A DNA stretch of 64,000 bases from a virus. Positions 31,009 through 39,476 of the stretch are shown one piece after another. Made by a program: the position numbers and the translations under genes. The first letter of the stretch is position 1. Each line of letters begins with the position of its first letter. The stretch covers positions 62,001-126,000 of the IMG/VR virus record IMGVR_UViG_3300013132_000025; one strand, 5' to 3'. The notes beneath the pieces are model-generated. The model had not been told where the DNA came from and searched no databases. It was given only the letters and a program-made list of their open reading frames with translations.

Positions 31009-31233
31009 CTAACTATTCGTTGTCAAGGCCTCATCGAAAATCGCGTTTAGACTGTCTGCGATAATATCGCGCTCCTTGGTCAGACACGGCGAACATTGAG
31101 CCTTGGGGTTATACCGAGAGAGGCGGGCATCGCATCGGGTACAATGCCGCGCCTCCGCAGGCTTATCATCTACAAAGTCGAAGGGCACCATATCACCCAT
31201 CATGTTTGCAGGAATAATCTCATCAAATCGCAT
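31009..31233 (-). CDS. Small zinc-finger protein, 74 aa
   Basis: The protein contains HCTRCDARLSRYNPKAQCSPC, a CxxC-x12-CxxC zinc site, and a helical C-terminus. Similar zinc-finger proteins are often labelled DNA-binding in actinobacteriophages. First gene of a short unit; strand consistent with neighbours. Confidence 0.66.
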   Translation of the reverse strand: MRFDEIIPANMMGDMVPFDFVDDKPAEARHCTRCDARLSRYNPKAQCSPCLTKERDIIADSLNAIFDEALTTNS

Positions 31234-31242
31234 AATGGCTCC

Positions 31243-31500
31243 TTAGAAAGACTCGGGGTACCAAGTCGAAAGAACCGAGATAATCTGGTTGAGAGAGAAA
31301 GAACCGAACTGATGGTCGGTAAATGCCTCAGTCTCAGTAATGTCCTCAACCTTCCAATCCTGCTTACGCCCACGCTTACCCGTACCGTGGATACGAAAGC
31401 GCCCGTCCTTGGACTCATAGAGTCCCGGCTGGACACGATGAATAGCGCGAGTACGCGGGCGACCCCGGCCCTTCTTAGTCTCAACAGTTGCAGTAGTCAT
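31243..31500 (-). CDS. Small basic protein with AT-hook-like motif, 85 aa
   Basis: The N-terminus TVETKKGRGRPRTRAIHRV contains GRGRPR, the core of an AT-hook, and a second basic patch follows (GTGKRGRKQDW). AAAGGAGATGCAT sets start 31500. A TTGCAT-17-TAAGTT promoter lies upstream. Likely binds DNA minor groove; not proven. Confidence 0.62.
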   Translation of the reverse strand: MTTATVETKKGRGRPRTRAIHRVQPGLYESKDGRFRIHGTGKRGRKQDWKVEDITETEAFTDHQFGSFSLNQIISVLSTWYPESF

Positions 31501-31594
31501 ATGCATCTCCTTTAGGTCGTATTGACGTTGTACCAAGTAACTTATCACAGGTACTATAGAGATGCAAGTGTATATGTAATATTATTGCGGGGGA

Positions 31595-31650
31595 GTATAA
31601 ACGCTGACAGCATATAAATCCCGACATAATGGGGGCGTATAAACGCTGAC
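31595..31650. repeat. Two 14-bp direct repeats containing the TAAAC box
   Basis: GTATAAACGCTGAC occurs at 31595-31608 and again at 31637-31650, 42 bp apart (four helical turns), directly behind the stop of the 144-aa gene. Confidence 0.8.
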
Positions 31651-32085
31651 CTACGAAAGTTCATCGTCAAGAGGCGGGGCGTCGGGGATAGAGCGGATAA
31701 ACTCCTCAACCAACGCTTCTTCTTGCTCACCGACCTTTTCATCCACGCGCTTTTTAAACTCACTTACCCGTGACTGATATTCCTCGGGGAAAAGCGACTG
31801 CATCTGCTCAATAGAAATAATAATAGTCGCCATGGCGCTGGCAAAGTCAGAAAGAGATGATACAACGGTGCGCCCATTTGGCGTTTCCACAATCTCTGCC
31901 AACTCATCTGGGGGAATCTTTGACATTCTTACGTCCACCTCTGAACCAAGGGCGCTAAGGAGGTTGTGAATACCCTCAATGACCACAATCGCCATATCTT
32001 CCATGGTCATTTCTTTGGCGATTTCCCAATTTGCATTGACAATCATTCTTAGTTTGTCAGGCATATCATTGTTTTTATTATGCAT
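31651..32085 (-). CDS. Hypothetical helical protein, 144 aa
   Basis: Almost entirely helical with hydrophobic periodicity (MAIVVIEGIHNLLSALGSEV; ATIIISIEQMQSLFPEEYQS) and an acidic C-terminus (DAPPLDDELS). No family recognised. It belongs to the AT-richer right part rather than the GC-rich block. Confidence 0.66.
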   Translation of the reverse strand: MHNKNNDMPDKLRMIVNANWEIAKEMTMEDMAIVVIEGIHNLLSALGSEVDVRMSKIPPDELAEIVETPNGRTVVSSLSDFASAMATIIISIEQMQSLFPEEYQSRVSEFKKRVDEKVGEQEEALVEEFIRSIPDAPPLDDELS

Positions 32086-32132
32086 AATTAACTAACTAAC
32101 TTTCTAATAGAGAATTTATCTAACTAACTAAC

Positions 32133-32309
32133 TTAAATCATACCCATTTTACGGAACGGAGATGGGCAACCTACAGGGCAAAACCCGTCCATTTCTATAC
32201 GCTCACCGTGAGGGCAGATAAGAAAGAAGTCATATGGGTCAGAGCCTTCTATTTCCCAACCATCAGGCAAAATATCTTGCAAAATATCTATCAAACTATC
32301 TTCACTCAT
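32133..32309 (-). CDS. Small Cys-rich protein, 58 aa
   Basis: The acidic N-terminus (MSEDSLIDILQDILPDGWEI) is followed by LICPHGERIEMDGFCPVGCP, three cysteines and a histidine that could hold zinc. Overlaps the upstream gene by 8 nt. Unknown role. Confidence 0.62.
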   Translation of the reverse strand: MSEDSLIDILQDILPDGWEIEGSDPYDFFLICPHGERIEMDGFCPVGCPSPFRKMGMI

Positions 32310-32580
32310 CTTCGCCTTCCTGCAAAGAAATTAACAAACTATCTATCTGACTATTTACTGCTGCAAGATTATCCATCATTGCTTTCTTAATCTTATCAGA
32401 ACGGGCTTCATGAAACAACTGCATAAGTTCGTCCCTTTCCAGAAATAGATCAATTAACTTATTTGATAGATATAACTTTTGTTCCGCTATTTCTTTCTCT
32501 TCAAGCGCCTCTGCCATCTTTTTCCATAGATGTTCTGCTTGATAAAAGCGCCACGGGTCTTTTTCTTCTTTTTCACTCAC
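32302..32580 (-). CDS. Coiled-coil protein, 92 aa
   Basis: GTG start, 8-nt overlap with the upstream gene. Long amphipathic helix (AEALEEKEIAEQKLYLSNKL) and further Leu/Ile heptads to the C-terminus. Possibly a small oligomerising adaptor. Confidence 0.64.
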   Translation of the reverse strand: MSEKEEKDPWRFYQAEHLWKKMAEALEEKEIAEQKLYLSNKLIDLFLERDELMQLFHEARSDKIKKAMMDNLAAVNSQIDSLLISLQEGEDE

Positions 32581-32839
32581 TTCTCAGGTTTTCGTTCTTT
32601 TCATTAGAAAGAGCCTTGTCTTGTGCAGAACGAGAGGCAAGGCGAAATAAATCCCCATCTGCCTCTGCGGAAGCCCAGATTGAGAGTCCACGCTTTTTGG
32701 TTTTTGCAATAACATGCAACTTATCTCCAGAGATGTGGCATTTACCCGGAGTGTGAGTCTCTGCGTCTTGCCATACCTTCTTGGACTTCCATCCTTTAAT
32801 TTCTTCAGATGGATTGCGTCCTTCTCCCAAGGGGTCCAC
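32573..32839 (-). CDS. Hypothetical protein, 88 aa
   Basis: GTG start 4 nt behind the ThyX stop with CAGGAAGG as ribosome site. The longer frame to 33154 is a shadow of ThyX. The centre (TPGKCHISGDKLHVIAKTKK) is strand-rich and basic, the end helical and charged. No domain recognised. Confidence 0.6.
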   Translation of the reverse strand: MDPLGEGRNPSEEIKGWKSKKVWQDAETHTPGKCHISGDKLHVIAKTKKRGLSIWASAEADGDLFRLASRSAQDKALSNEKNENLRSE

Positions 32840-32843
32840 TTGT

Positions 32844-33701
32844 TTATCCTTCCTGCGTGTTGAATACGTTTGGCGCGACTCTTTGAAGTTGTATACGGAC
32901 AAGTTTTGCAACTTCTTGGAACATTGCATCTGCTTCTGGGGTGTCGCGTTTTTGTAGATATTCATACCAAGACCTAAGATTCCCTGTGATAACCATTTTT
33001 GTCTCTGTGCATTCTGGTAGGATTGCTCTCGCCGCCTCTCGGCTCTGCTTCTTAAGCGCAAAAGATTCCTCCCCAATACTATTGTAAAGATCACTAAGGT
33101 TATCAAAATACTTTTCTCCAACCTCTTCGCCATATTCCAAAAACTCCTTCTCAATATTTTTCTCTCTCCACAAAGCGGGAGGAATAACTAACTCAACCTT
33201 ATCTGGAACAAAAAATCTTTGAGAAAGTTGCGAGTAGTTAAAATGACGGTGCCTGACTTGTTCATGGCTCCAATAACGAGGAACTCTATCAACATAAATT
33301 GAAACATGAGTATGTTCAAGAATTGAATAATGACCAACGTCCATAATATGTTCAAGATATTCAGAAGCGGTTTTTCTGCCTGACTTATCTCCAAAAGACT
33401 GATAACAGACTCTTCCAGCAAAAATCGGCACTTGCTCTTCCAAAGAAGCATCTTCTTCAATCTGATGATTAAAGATTTCTGATAATTCTCTGAAAGGCGA
33501 TGGGTATTTAAATGAATCCCAAAGTGGGCGAGTTGATTGAATTGCAACTACTCGGGGTTTTCCGAAGAAAACGCGGGAATATTTACCCTCAAACACAAGA
33601 CGGGAAACGTCGCCCCAGACTCCTGTAAAAGTATCTTTTTCAACGTATTCTTTAATAGGTGTCCTTCTATCTGATCTAAATAGACTTAAAAAAGATTTCA
33701 T
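32844..33701 (-). CDS. thyX: Flavin-dependent thymidylate synthase
   Basis: The 285-residue protein has the ThyX signature RHRHFNYSQLS, an exact RHR-x7-S motif (about residue 160), and conserved HYSILEHTH and AARAILPECTETKM segments for FAD and dUMP binding. ThyX converts dUMP to dTMP using methylene-tetrahydrofolate and NADPH-reduced FAD. Start 33701 (MKSFLSLFRSD) sits behind the upstream stop. Phages carry it to raise dTTP supply, consistent with the nearby dNMP kinase. Confidence 0.95.
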   Translation of the reverse strand: MKSFLSLFRSDRRTPIKEYVEKDTFTGVWGDVSRLVFEGKYSRVFFGKPRVVAIQSTRPLWDSFKYPSPFRELSEIFNHQIEEDASLEEQVPIFAGRVCYQSFGDKSGRKTASEYLEHIMDVGHYSILEHTHVSIYVDRVPRYWSHEQVRHRHFNYSQLSQRFFVPDKVELVIPPALWREKNIEKEFLEYGEEVGEKYFDNLSDLYNSIGEESFALKKQSREAARAILPECTETKMVITGNLRSWYEYLQKRDTPEADAMFQEVAKLVRIQLQRVAPNVFNTQEG

Positions 33702-33703
33702 AA

Positions 33704-33985
33704 CTAAAAGGGCCTTCTCATTCCACATTCAGAACATCTTGTTAGATAATGACGATGCGGGCCTGAACAATTTGGATCATCGCATCCCCATTCTTGTTTT
33801 GGCAGAGGAGCCTTACCAAAATTTCTTGGAGCAACATTAGAAGAGAACTTACCTTCAAGAATCTTACGCGAATGCATATCTGTTCCAAGATACTTAAGTG
33901 GGCCTGTGGTGGTACCCTCTGGGATACCATCTCTTACGGGGTCCATTACCTTAACTTTGATTGGCTTATCTTTTTTATCGCTCAT
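33704..33985 (-). CDS. Small zinc-binding protein, 93 aa
   Basis: C-terminal CDDPNCSGPHRHYLTRCSEC offers four cysteines and two histidines for zinc; the rest is basic. Directly upstream of thyX. Unknown partner. Confidence 0.66.
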   Translation of the reverse strand: MSDKKDKPIKVKVMDPVRDGIPEGTTTGPLKYLGTDMHSRKILEGKFSSNVAPRNFGKAPLPKQEWGCDDPNCSGPHRHYLTRCSECGMRRPF

Positions 33986-33999
33986 CTAACTAACTCTCC

Positions 34000-34281
34000 T
34001 TATGGTGTAATCAGAGAACCGCCACCGGCTCCTGCGCCTGCTGCACCCTGCATCATACCAGCCAACTGTCCGAGAACAAATGCTAGATTCGCAATGCTAT
34101 TAAATCTTCCTGCAAAGTTGATAGCCTCATCAACATTTAGAAAAAGTTCACTTTTGTTACCATTAATGTCGGTAACGAGCAACTTTACTCCAAGACCATA
34201 AAGGGGATGCTCACTAATTCCTACAGAGATTCCCTTGTTGTTTGAAGCCGTTGGCTCTTCTGTGTTTTGCTCTTCTGACAT
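34000..34281 (-). CDS. Hypothetical protein, 93 aa
   Basis: The protein MSEEQNTEEPTASNNKGISV is a strand-rich core (VKLLVTDINGNKSELFLNVD) followed by a hydrophobic Ala/Gly-rich tail (LAGMMQGAAGAGAGGG). One-base overlap with the upstream gene. Unrecognised. Confidence 0.64.
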   Translation of the reverse strand: MSEEQNTEEPTASNNKGISVGISEHPLYGLGVKLLVTDINGNKSELFLNVDEAINFAGRFNSIANLAFVLGQLAGMMQGAAGAGAGGGSLITP

Positions 34282-34520
34282 TATTTATCTTTCTCCATTT
34301 TCCATGGTTTACTATCAAACAAACTTAATTGATTGACAAAGTTATCAATCTTTTGCATTTCTACTGGAGATACCTCGTTGCTTAGTTCAAGCGGCTCTCC
34401 ATCTGAACGAACCGATATTCCCATATCGTCTATTACAACAGATATTCTATCAGTTGCATTGACCTTTGTTTCAAACGGCACTTCGTTATCCTTATTAATG
34501 CGGATTCTAATTGTCTTCAT
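34281..34520 (-). CDS. Hypothetical protein, 79 aa
   Basis: Strand-rich N-terminal two thirds (MKTIRIRINKDNEVPFETKV; DRISVVIDDMGISVRSDG) with a helical end. It overlaps both neighbours, so it is in a coupled series with 34000 and 34507. No family recognised. Confidence 0.63.
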   Translation of the reverse strand: MKTIRIRINKDNEVPFETKVNATDRISVVIDDMGISVRSDGEPLELSNEVSPVEMQKIDNFVNQLSLFDSKPWKMEKDK

Positions 34521-34887
34521 CAGCCTCTCTCCAAAATCTAAACACGGGGCTAATAAGCCCAGCGCGAATTGCCGCAGCGACGGCAGATGGGGGAATTCCC
34601 ATGTTCATGTATTCTTCTATTTCCCGGGTTATAATCGCTTCTACTCTTTGCTCTACTTCAAAATTCCGGGTTAATTGCACATATATAACTTCCGAGTCGG
34701 GTTCTCTAAAATACTTCACACCCTGTTCAGCAAAAGATTGAGACAACTCAAAAAACCACTTTTGGTAAGGATCTTGGTTAATTCTTTCTTGTTGATTCTT
34801 GATGTGCAATTTGTTAAATTGAGCGCGAAACTCTTCCACCAGTTCGGGGTCGAAAAGATCATCGAACTCATCTTTATTCATTGTCAT
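34507..34887 (-). CDS. Hypothetical helical protein, 126 aa
   Basis: Starts MTMNKDEFDDLFDPELVEEF and is mainly helical with aromatic patches (YQKWFFELSQSFAEQGVKYF). It follows the dNMP kinase gene by 6 nt. Unknown role. Confidence 0.64.
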   Translation of the reverse strand: MTMNKDEFDDLFDPELVEEFRAQFNKLHIKNQQERINQDPYQKWFFELSQSFAEQGVKYFREPDSEVIYVQLTRNFEVEQRVEAIITREIEEYMNMGIPPSAVAAAIRAGLISPVFRFWREADEDN

Positions 34888-34893
34888 GACATT

Positions 34894-35457
34894 TTATGAG
34901 GAAATAAACAACTGATTAACTACCTCAAGCACCCTTTCTTTAAATTGATCTAAAGAACTATTATTATCTATTATATATGAAAAAAACTCGTCAGGCAAAC
35001 GTTCTTCTGAAATATGCAAATCATTATATTGTAGATCTGGCCTGTTTACACAGATAATATGACCACCAAGACTTTTTATTCTTTCGGCTTCGTTGTGAAA
35101 TCTTACATCAGTAATAATCCACAATTCACCTTGGGGAATAGCAGAAGCCTCTTTAGGTAAAATCATATCTACCCAAAAGTCTTCTCCAAAAATATCTCTA
35201 TGCGCTTCGGTGCCATACCTTTGAGCAAAACTCCTCCAAGTATAAGAATGCTCAAAACTCTGGCTTTCTATCTTGAAAACCCCACGCTCTTCTTTGAGTG
35301 TATTGATTTCTCTTATTGAAACACCAAAGAGAGCCGCTAGGCTCTCTTTGATTTTGTCAGCAAATGCCAACCTTTGAGCATGGGGATACATGGACTGTAT
35401 AAACTTGTAAGCCGTATCTTTCCCCGCTCGCTTACTTCCATGTAATCCGATAATCAT
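34894..35457 (-). CDS. Deoxynucleoside monophosphate kinase
   Basis: The 187-residue protein opens MIIGLHGSKRAGKDTAYKFI with a Walker A of the GSKRAGKDT type used by T4 gp1-like dNMP kinases and related P-loop kinases. A conserved SFAQRYGTEAHRDIFGEDFW region and WIITDVRFHNEAERIK match the substrate and LID parts. It phosphorylates dNMPs to dNDPs, supplying precursors alongside ThyX. Length fits the family. Confidence 0.87.
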   Translation of the reverse strand: MIIGLHGSKRAGKDTAYKFIQSMYPHAQRLAFADKIKESLAALFGVSIREINTLKEERGVFKIESQSFEHSYTWRSFAQRYGTEAHRDIFGEDFWVDMILPKEASAIPQGELWIITDVRFHNEAERIKSLGGHIICVNRPDLQYNDLHISEERLPDEFFSYIIDNNSSLDQFKERVLEVVNQLFISS

Positions 35458-35459
35458 AT

Positions 35460-35729
35460 TTAAGTAGACTGCTCTCCAGTCATATTCTCGTAAAAGTCGT
35501 CAATCTCTTGCTGAATTGAATCTTCTGCATGACGCCGAAGTTCATCTTCAATTTCAGCACGACGAGTTCTCACATACTCATCATAAGCCGCCTGCTCCTC
35601 TTCAGTATCTGGACGAGGCGCAAGAGGCTCTTCATGAGCAAATGAACGAGAAAAAACAACATTCTCATACTGATTTCTAGGATTTGTTACCTTAGAAGTG
35701 AGACCAACACTAACTTTAATAACTGTCAT
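35460..35729 (-). CDS. Hypothetical acidic protein, 89 aa
   Basis: Strand at the start (MTVIKVSVGLTSKVTNPRNQ), then a long acidic/basic helix (DEEQAAYDEYVRTRRAEIED-like). It follows the next gene by 2 nt. Unrecognised. Confidence 0.64.
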   Translation of the reverse strand: MTVIKVSVGLTSKVTNPRNQYENVVFSRSFAHEEPLAPRPDTEEEQAAYDEYVRTRRAEIEDELRRHAEDSIQQEIDDFYENMTGEQST

Positions 35730-35731
35730 AA

Positions 35732-35956
35732 CTACCCCTTGTTTACAGCAATAGCAAGAGTATTAAGATTACTCTTCTTAACAGACTCCTCAACCTGAGA
35801 AACTACGCGCTTTACAATATCATCAGAAATTGGCGAACCCTGCATATCATAAACCGTAATACAGACCGAGCGTGGATAATGCTTGTAAGCCGTCCAATTG
35901 TTATTGTGCTTACGTCGCTTATTGTTGTTATTTTTGTTGTTGCCCTGACTAGACAA
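35732..35956 (-). CDS. Hypothetical basic protein, 74 aa
   Basis: N-terminus is low-complexity Asn/Lys (SSQGNNKNNNNKRRKHNNNW), followed by a small strand-helix domain (SVCITVYDMQGSPISDDIVK). The Asn/Lys tail is likely disordered and may contact nucleic acid. First gene after the phosphoesterase. Confidence 0.64.
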   Translation of the reverse strand: MSSQGNNKNNNNKRRKHNNNWTAYKHYPRSVCITVYDMQGSPISDDIVKRVVSQVEESVKKSNLNTLAIAVNKG

Positions 35957-35964
35957 TTTAACTC

Positions 35965-37266
35965 CTATTGAATTGATCCGAGATTAATACGTTCAAAAGA
36001 TGTGATACCGTGCTTGCGATTCATGGTAATAAGAGCCTGCTGCGCCTCATCTCCTGCGTGCATTGTATCAAATGCATACTCATCTGGTCCCTTGATAGAA
36101 CCATTCACTACAAGATCACACCCGCGACCGGGCCACCAAAGTAACTGGTGGAAGTGACCCATTACAAGCATATCAACCGAGGGCATTCCAAGACTCTTTA
36201 AACCTTCCTGAAAAGCCGCTCTTTTCTTTGCAAGACCATAAAATGGGATTCCTGCAAAACTTGAAGACTTATATCCATCTCCGTGAGTCATGCCGACGCG
36301 GTGGCCTGCAATGTCGTGAATATAAATCAAATCCTTTGGAACAATAACTTTGACACTTTTAATTGGCTCAACGATAGCCTTCACCATCATGCCCATCATG
36401 TATTCAAGGTTATCATATTTATTCTTGTGGCGTGGCTTGTGATGAATACGAGGATGATTACCGGGCATAATGACAACTTCAACCTCCGGGAAGACCTCAG
36501 ACATTGAGCCGATCATATCTACCATAAGATGCGCCATACGAACAAACTGGTCTGAAACAGGAGTTTCATTGCTCTCAGCAAGTTCTTCATGAATGTTTCC
36601 ACTAATCATATCGCCAAGGAAGGCGAGGACCAACTTATTAACGGGATAATCATTACTCTTAATTTCATAAAAACGAGTGATCTTCTGAGCAAGAAACTCC
36701 ATACGACGATCACAGATATCCATATTATATCTAATATCAAACATATCTACAGTCTCGCCATAGTGTGCGTCTGAAATAAGAGCGAACATGGTGTGCGGAT
36801 CATCTCCAATTGCAGGATTTGGACCCACACGGAAAACCGGCTCATACGGATTTGATTCAATTGCCTGAACAATACGATCTGAAATACGATCCTTATCATC
36901 AACAATCTTTTCATATTCCTTGATTAACTTAAGAGTATGACGCTTATCTGCGTTTAGGCGAACAATCTCTTTATTGGCCGCAAGCAGTTCATCGTGCATA
37001 CGATCCTCTTCGGTCTCTTCCTCTTCAAGACGACGCTTCGCTCGCTTAATGGGAGACTTATCTCCGTCAAAAGAAAAGATTTCATTATCCCAGCGATCAA
37101 TCGCACGGCGCACAGAACGCTCTGAAGTAGCAAGATCGTAGCGATCTGAAAGAAAGCGGGAAATTGCCCCAGCAGTCATTCCATCTACATAACAATCAAT
37201 AATTATGTCTTTATACTCGTCTAGCGGTGAGGCTGACGATTTGCCATCTGGGGTATTAGTACCCAT
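35965..37266 (-). CDS. Calcineurin-like metallophosphoesterase with N-terminal HTH
   Basis: The 433-residue protein has the full metallophosphoesterase set: SDAHYGETVD (DxH), AFLGDMISGN (GDxx), MPGNHPRIHH (GNH), RVGMTHGDGY and MLVMGHFHQL (GHxH), binding two metal ions. The first ~70 residues (DCYVDGMTAGAISRFLSDRY...SVRRAID) form a resolvase-like helix-turn-helix, and residues 75-130 are a coiled coil. A DNA-binding phosphoesterase beside the portal gene could act on DNA or on nucleotides; the substrate is not visible. Confidence 0.88.
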   Translation of the reverse strand: MGTNTPDGKSSASPLDEYKDIIIDCYVDGMTAGAISRFLSDRYDLATSERSVRRAIDRWDNEIFSFDGDKSPIKRAKRRLEEEETEEDRMHDELLAANKEIVRLNADKRHTLKLIKEYEKIVDDKDRISDRIVQAIESNPYEPVFRVGPNPAIGDDPHTMFALISDAHYGETVDMFDIRYNMDICDRRMEFLAQKITRFYEIKSNDYPVNKLVLAFLGDMISGNIHEELAESNETPVSDQFVRMAHLMVDMIGSMSEVFPEVEVVIMPGNHPRIHHKPRHKNKYDNLEYMMGMMVKAIVEPIKSVKVIVPKDLIYIHDIAGHRVGMTHGDGYKSSSFAGIPFYGLAKKRAAFQEGLKSLGMPSVDMLVMGHFHQLLWWPGRGCDLVVNGSIKGPDEYAFDTMHAGDEAQQALITMNRKHGITSFERINLGSIQ

Positions 37267-37293
37267 TAAGTAACTCCTTGATTAGAGAATTAA

Positions 37294-39423
37294 CTATTCT
37301 TTTTCATCTTCACTAGAGATGTTATCATCTTCTTCCTCATCAGGAAGTATATCATCTCTGATTAATGAAATCTTTTTAGCATTCTTTGGGCGATTTATTC
37401 TTTCCACAAGTCTTCCGTCCTCTTCATCAAGGACTTTACTCATGCTAGATCTTCCGCCCGGAGGTTGAATAGGAGTTCTTTCATTAGATACCTCTGGCAT
37501 ACCGCCCGGAGTGGGGCTTACTGGCTGTGCCGCTGGAGTAGTCCCGCCCGGTTCTGGTGGGATAAGAATACCACCGGGTACTTGCTCCGGTGCGCCCTCA
37601 TCTCCCTCTGCTGGGGGCACCATTCCGCCACCCGGAACCATACCATCGTCCATAGCAGGGAACTGACTTGGATCAAGACCCGCATTGGGGTCTAGGCCAG
37701 ATGCCATTATCTCTTGCAGGAGGGCGGGAGGAATAGGTAAGTTTTGAGCCTTAAGTAGACGGTAAATCTTAACCTTTGCCTCTTGTTGTGCAACAGTCTT
37801 TTGGATTGCCTCTTCTTCAAATCTTTCAAGTTCTTCCTTGAATGTGTATGGAAGTCCAACCATAAAGGTCTGATCTGAAATTGGAACTCCCGAAGCCTTG
37901 AGTTGAGCGAGGAACTGACGCTGAGTAGCCTCATCACGAAGGTCAAGCACCTTCATGTTAATCTCTGGAATAAGTAACTTGTGGCGCTCAACGACCATGA
38001 TGTTACCTTCTTCATCATATTCAATATGTTCTTCCATGATCGGCACGCGAGTATCGCCACGCTGCTCGTAGTCATAGTGTTCATTTGCTTCTGCGACTAC
38101 GCGGGCACGCTCCATAAAGTGTCTCTTAAGGAAGTTCTGGTAAGTACGCAGAATTTGATTAAGGAATTCAGCCTGCAACGCTGATGATGCATATGGTTGT
38201 GCATTGGAGCCAGCGGATAGAAGGCTTGGATTAACTCCAAACAGTTGCATTAAGCGACGTTCAATTCTATCAAAGTCGTCCCCAAGGTTGGGCATTTGTT
38301 CGCGTCCAAATACGTTCTGAATATCTACACCAAAATGGTGAACGAGTACGCGGAAGTCAGACGCGAGAGCAATATCAATGTCGTCGCGGAATGCCTCACA
38401 CTCGTCAGGACCGGGCATCCATGGTACACCGTCGCCAATGTCTTGCACACCCAACTTAGCAAGAATGAGTGGAGAGTACAAACGCTCTGCGATAGCATCT
38501 TGTGATGCAAGCAACTTCTCTTCGTGCATTAGGGTACGAAGACCTCTAAGCAGAAGTGGAGTCCCGTGAATGTCCCAGTCATTAATCTTGAACGCAACCT
38601 GCTTCATAAGAACATTAGACACAGGAATGTTTTCGTTCTTAATCAGGTACGGGATAAGTTCAGGCCAGTCTTGCTGAAGAGTATTGTAATCCGTAACCGG
38701 ACTCTTCTTTGCAGCAAGTTCTTTAAGAAACTCTGGGGGCTTAATTTCAAACTGTTGAGTTCCGAGAAGTGGGTACTGCTTTAGTACCACATCTTCTGGG
38801 TTGATAAGTTCTTCTCTTTCCCAAATGCCCAGAGTTTCGTTAAATGAACCTAGTGGGAATGCCTGCCCAACAGTCCAGTATTCACGACCAAGGCGCACAA
38901 GAAACTCTTGGTAGTCCAACCTATCGAAGAATAAGTCCTCATACCATTGGGTGAGTTTTGGATCTTTTGATGAAAGTTCCATTCCCACCAGAGGAAAACG
39001 AGTGAAAATATCAATCAAAATAGGGACGAGATAGTGCGTCATGTAATACAAACGCAGCCATTGATACAACTTCTGACGGTGTGTATCATTCTGGATATTC
39101 CACGGAATGCCAGAAAGTTCCCAATATTCAACAGGGTCGTAGAAACGAGGGATAGCGGCAATATAGTCGCCACCACCGGCTGCTGTCTTATTAATAGAAG
39201 AGACTCTACGGTTTCTAGAGAATTCAGACGCGAGGGCACGGTTGGCTCTCATATCTTTAATTGTATTCTCTAGGCTATCAGGGCCATTAGGATCGCTAGT
39301 GGCTAGATTGTAAGATTCCCAAGCGGCAATTTTCTTACGAAGTTCGTGCTTGGGAAGCGTACCACCCATTTCCTGAATTGCTTTAACCTTCTGATCTGAT
39401 GAAAGATTAGGAAATTCTGGCAT
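37294..39423 (-). CDS. Portal protein
   Basis: The 709-residue protein carries portal hallmarks: an N-terminal segment with QKLYQWLRLYYMTHYLVPIL, a clip/stem region (GREYWTVGQAFPLGSFNETL) and the central LLRGLRTLMHEEKLLASQDAI-type helix; an Ala/Pro/Gly-rich C-terminus (VPGGGMVPP...) is probably disordered. It forms the dodecameric DNA gate at one capsid vertex. Its position after terminase agrees, although two large genes intervene. Confidence 0.85.
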   Translation of the reverse strand: MPEFPNLSSDQKVKAIQEMGGTLPKHELRKKIAAWESYNLATSDPNGPDSLENTIKDMRANRALASEFSRNRRVSSINKTAAGGGDYIAAIPRFYDPVEYWELSGIPWNIQNDTHRQKLYQWLRLYYMTHYLVPILIDIFTRFPLVGMELSSKDPKLTQWYEDLFFDRLDYQEFLVRLGREYWTVGQAFPLGSFNETLGIWEREELINPEDVVLKQYPLLGTQQFEIKPPEFLKELAAKKSPVTDYNTLQQDWPELIPYLIKNENIPVSNVLMKQVAFKINDWDIHGTPLLLRGLRTLMHEEKLLASQDAIAERLYSPLILAKLGVQDIGDGVPWMPGPDECEAFRDDIDIALASDFRVLVHHFGVDIQNVFGREQMPNLGDDFDRIERRLMQLFGVNPSLLSAGSNAQPYASSALQAEFLNQILRTYQNFLKRHFMERARVVAEANEHYDYEQRGDTRVPIMEEHIEYDEEGNIMVVERHKLLIPEINMKVLDLRDEATQRQFLAQLKASGVPISDQTFMVGLPYTFKEELERFEEEAIQKTVAQQEAKVKIYRLLKAQNLPIPPALLQEIMASGLDPNAGLDPSQFPAMDDGMVPGGGMVPPAEGDEGAPEQVPGGILIPPEPGGTTPAAQPVSPTPGGMPEVSNERTPIQPPGGRSSMSKVLDEEDGRLVERINRPKNAKKISLIRDDILPDEEEDDNISSEDEKE

Positions 39424-39476
39424 TTATATTATATCCAAACTGTTATTAGTATAACATATCACATGATATGAAGTAT

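Noticed and set aside
32840-33154. N-terminal extension of the 88-aa gene frame into thyX
   Set aside because: Shadow of thyX in another frame; a GTG with a ribosome site just behind the thyX stop is preferred.
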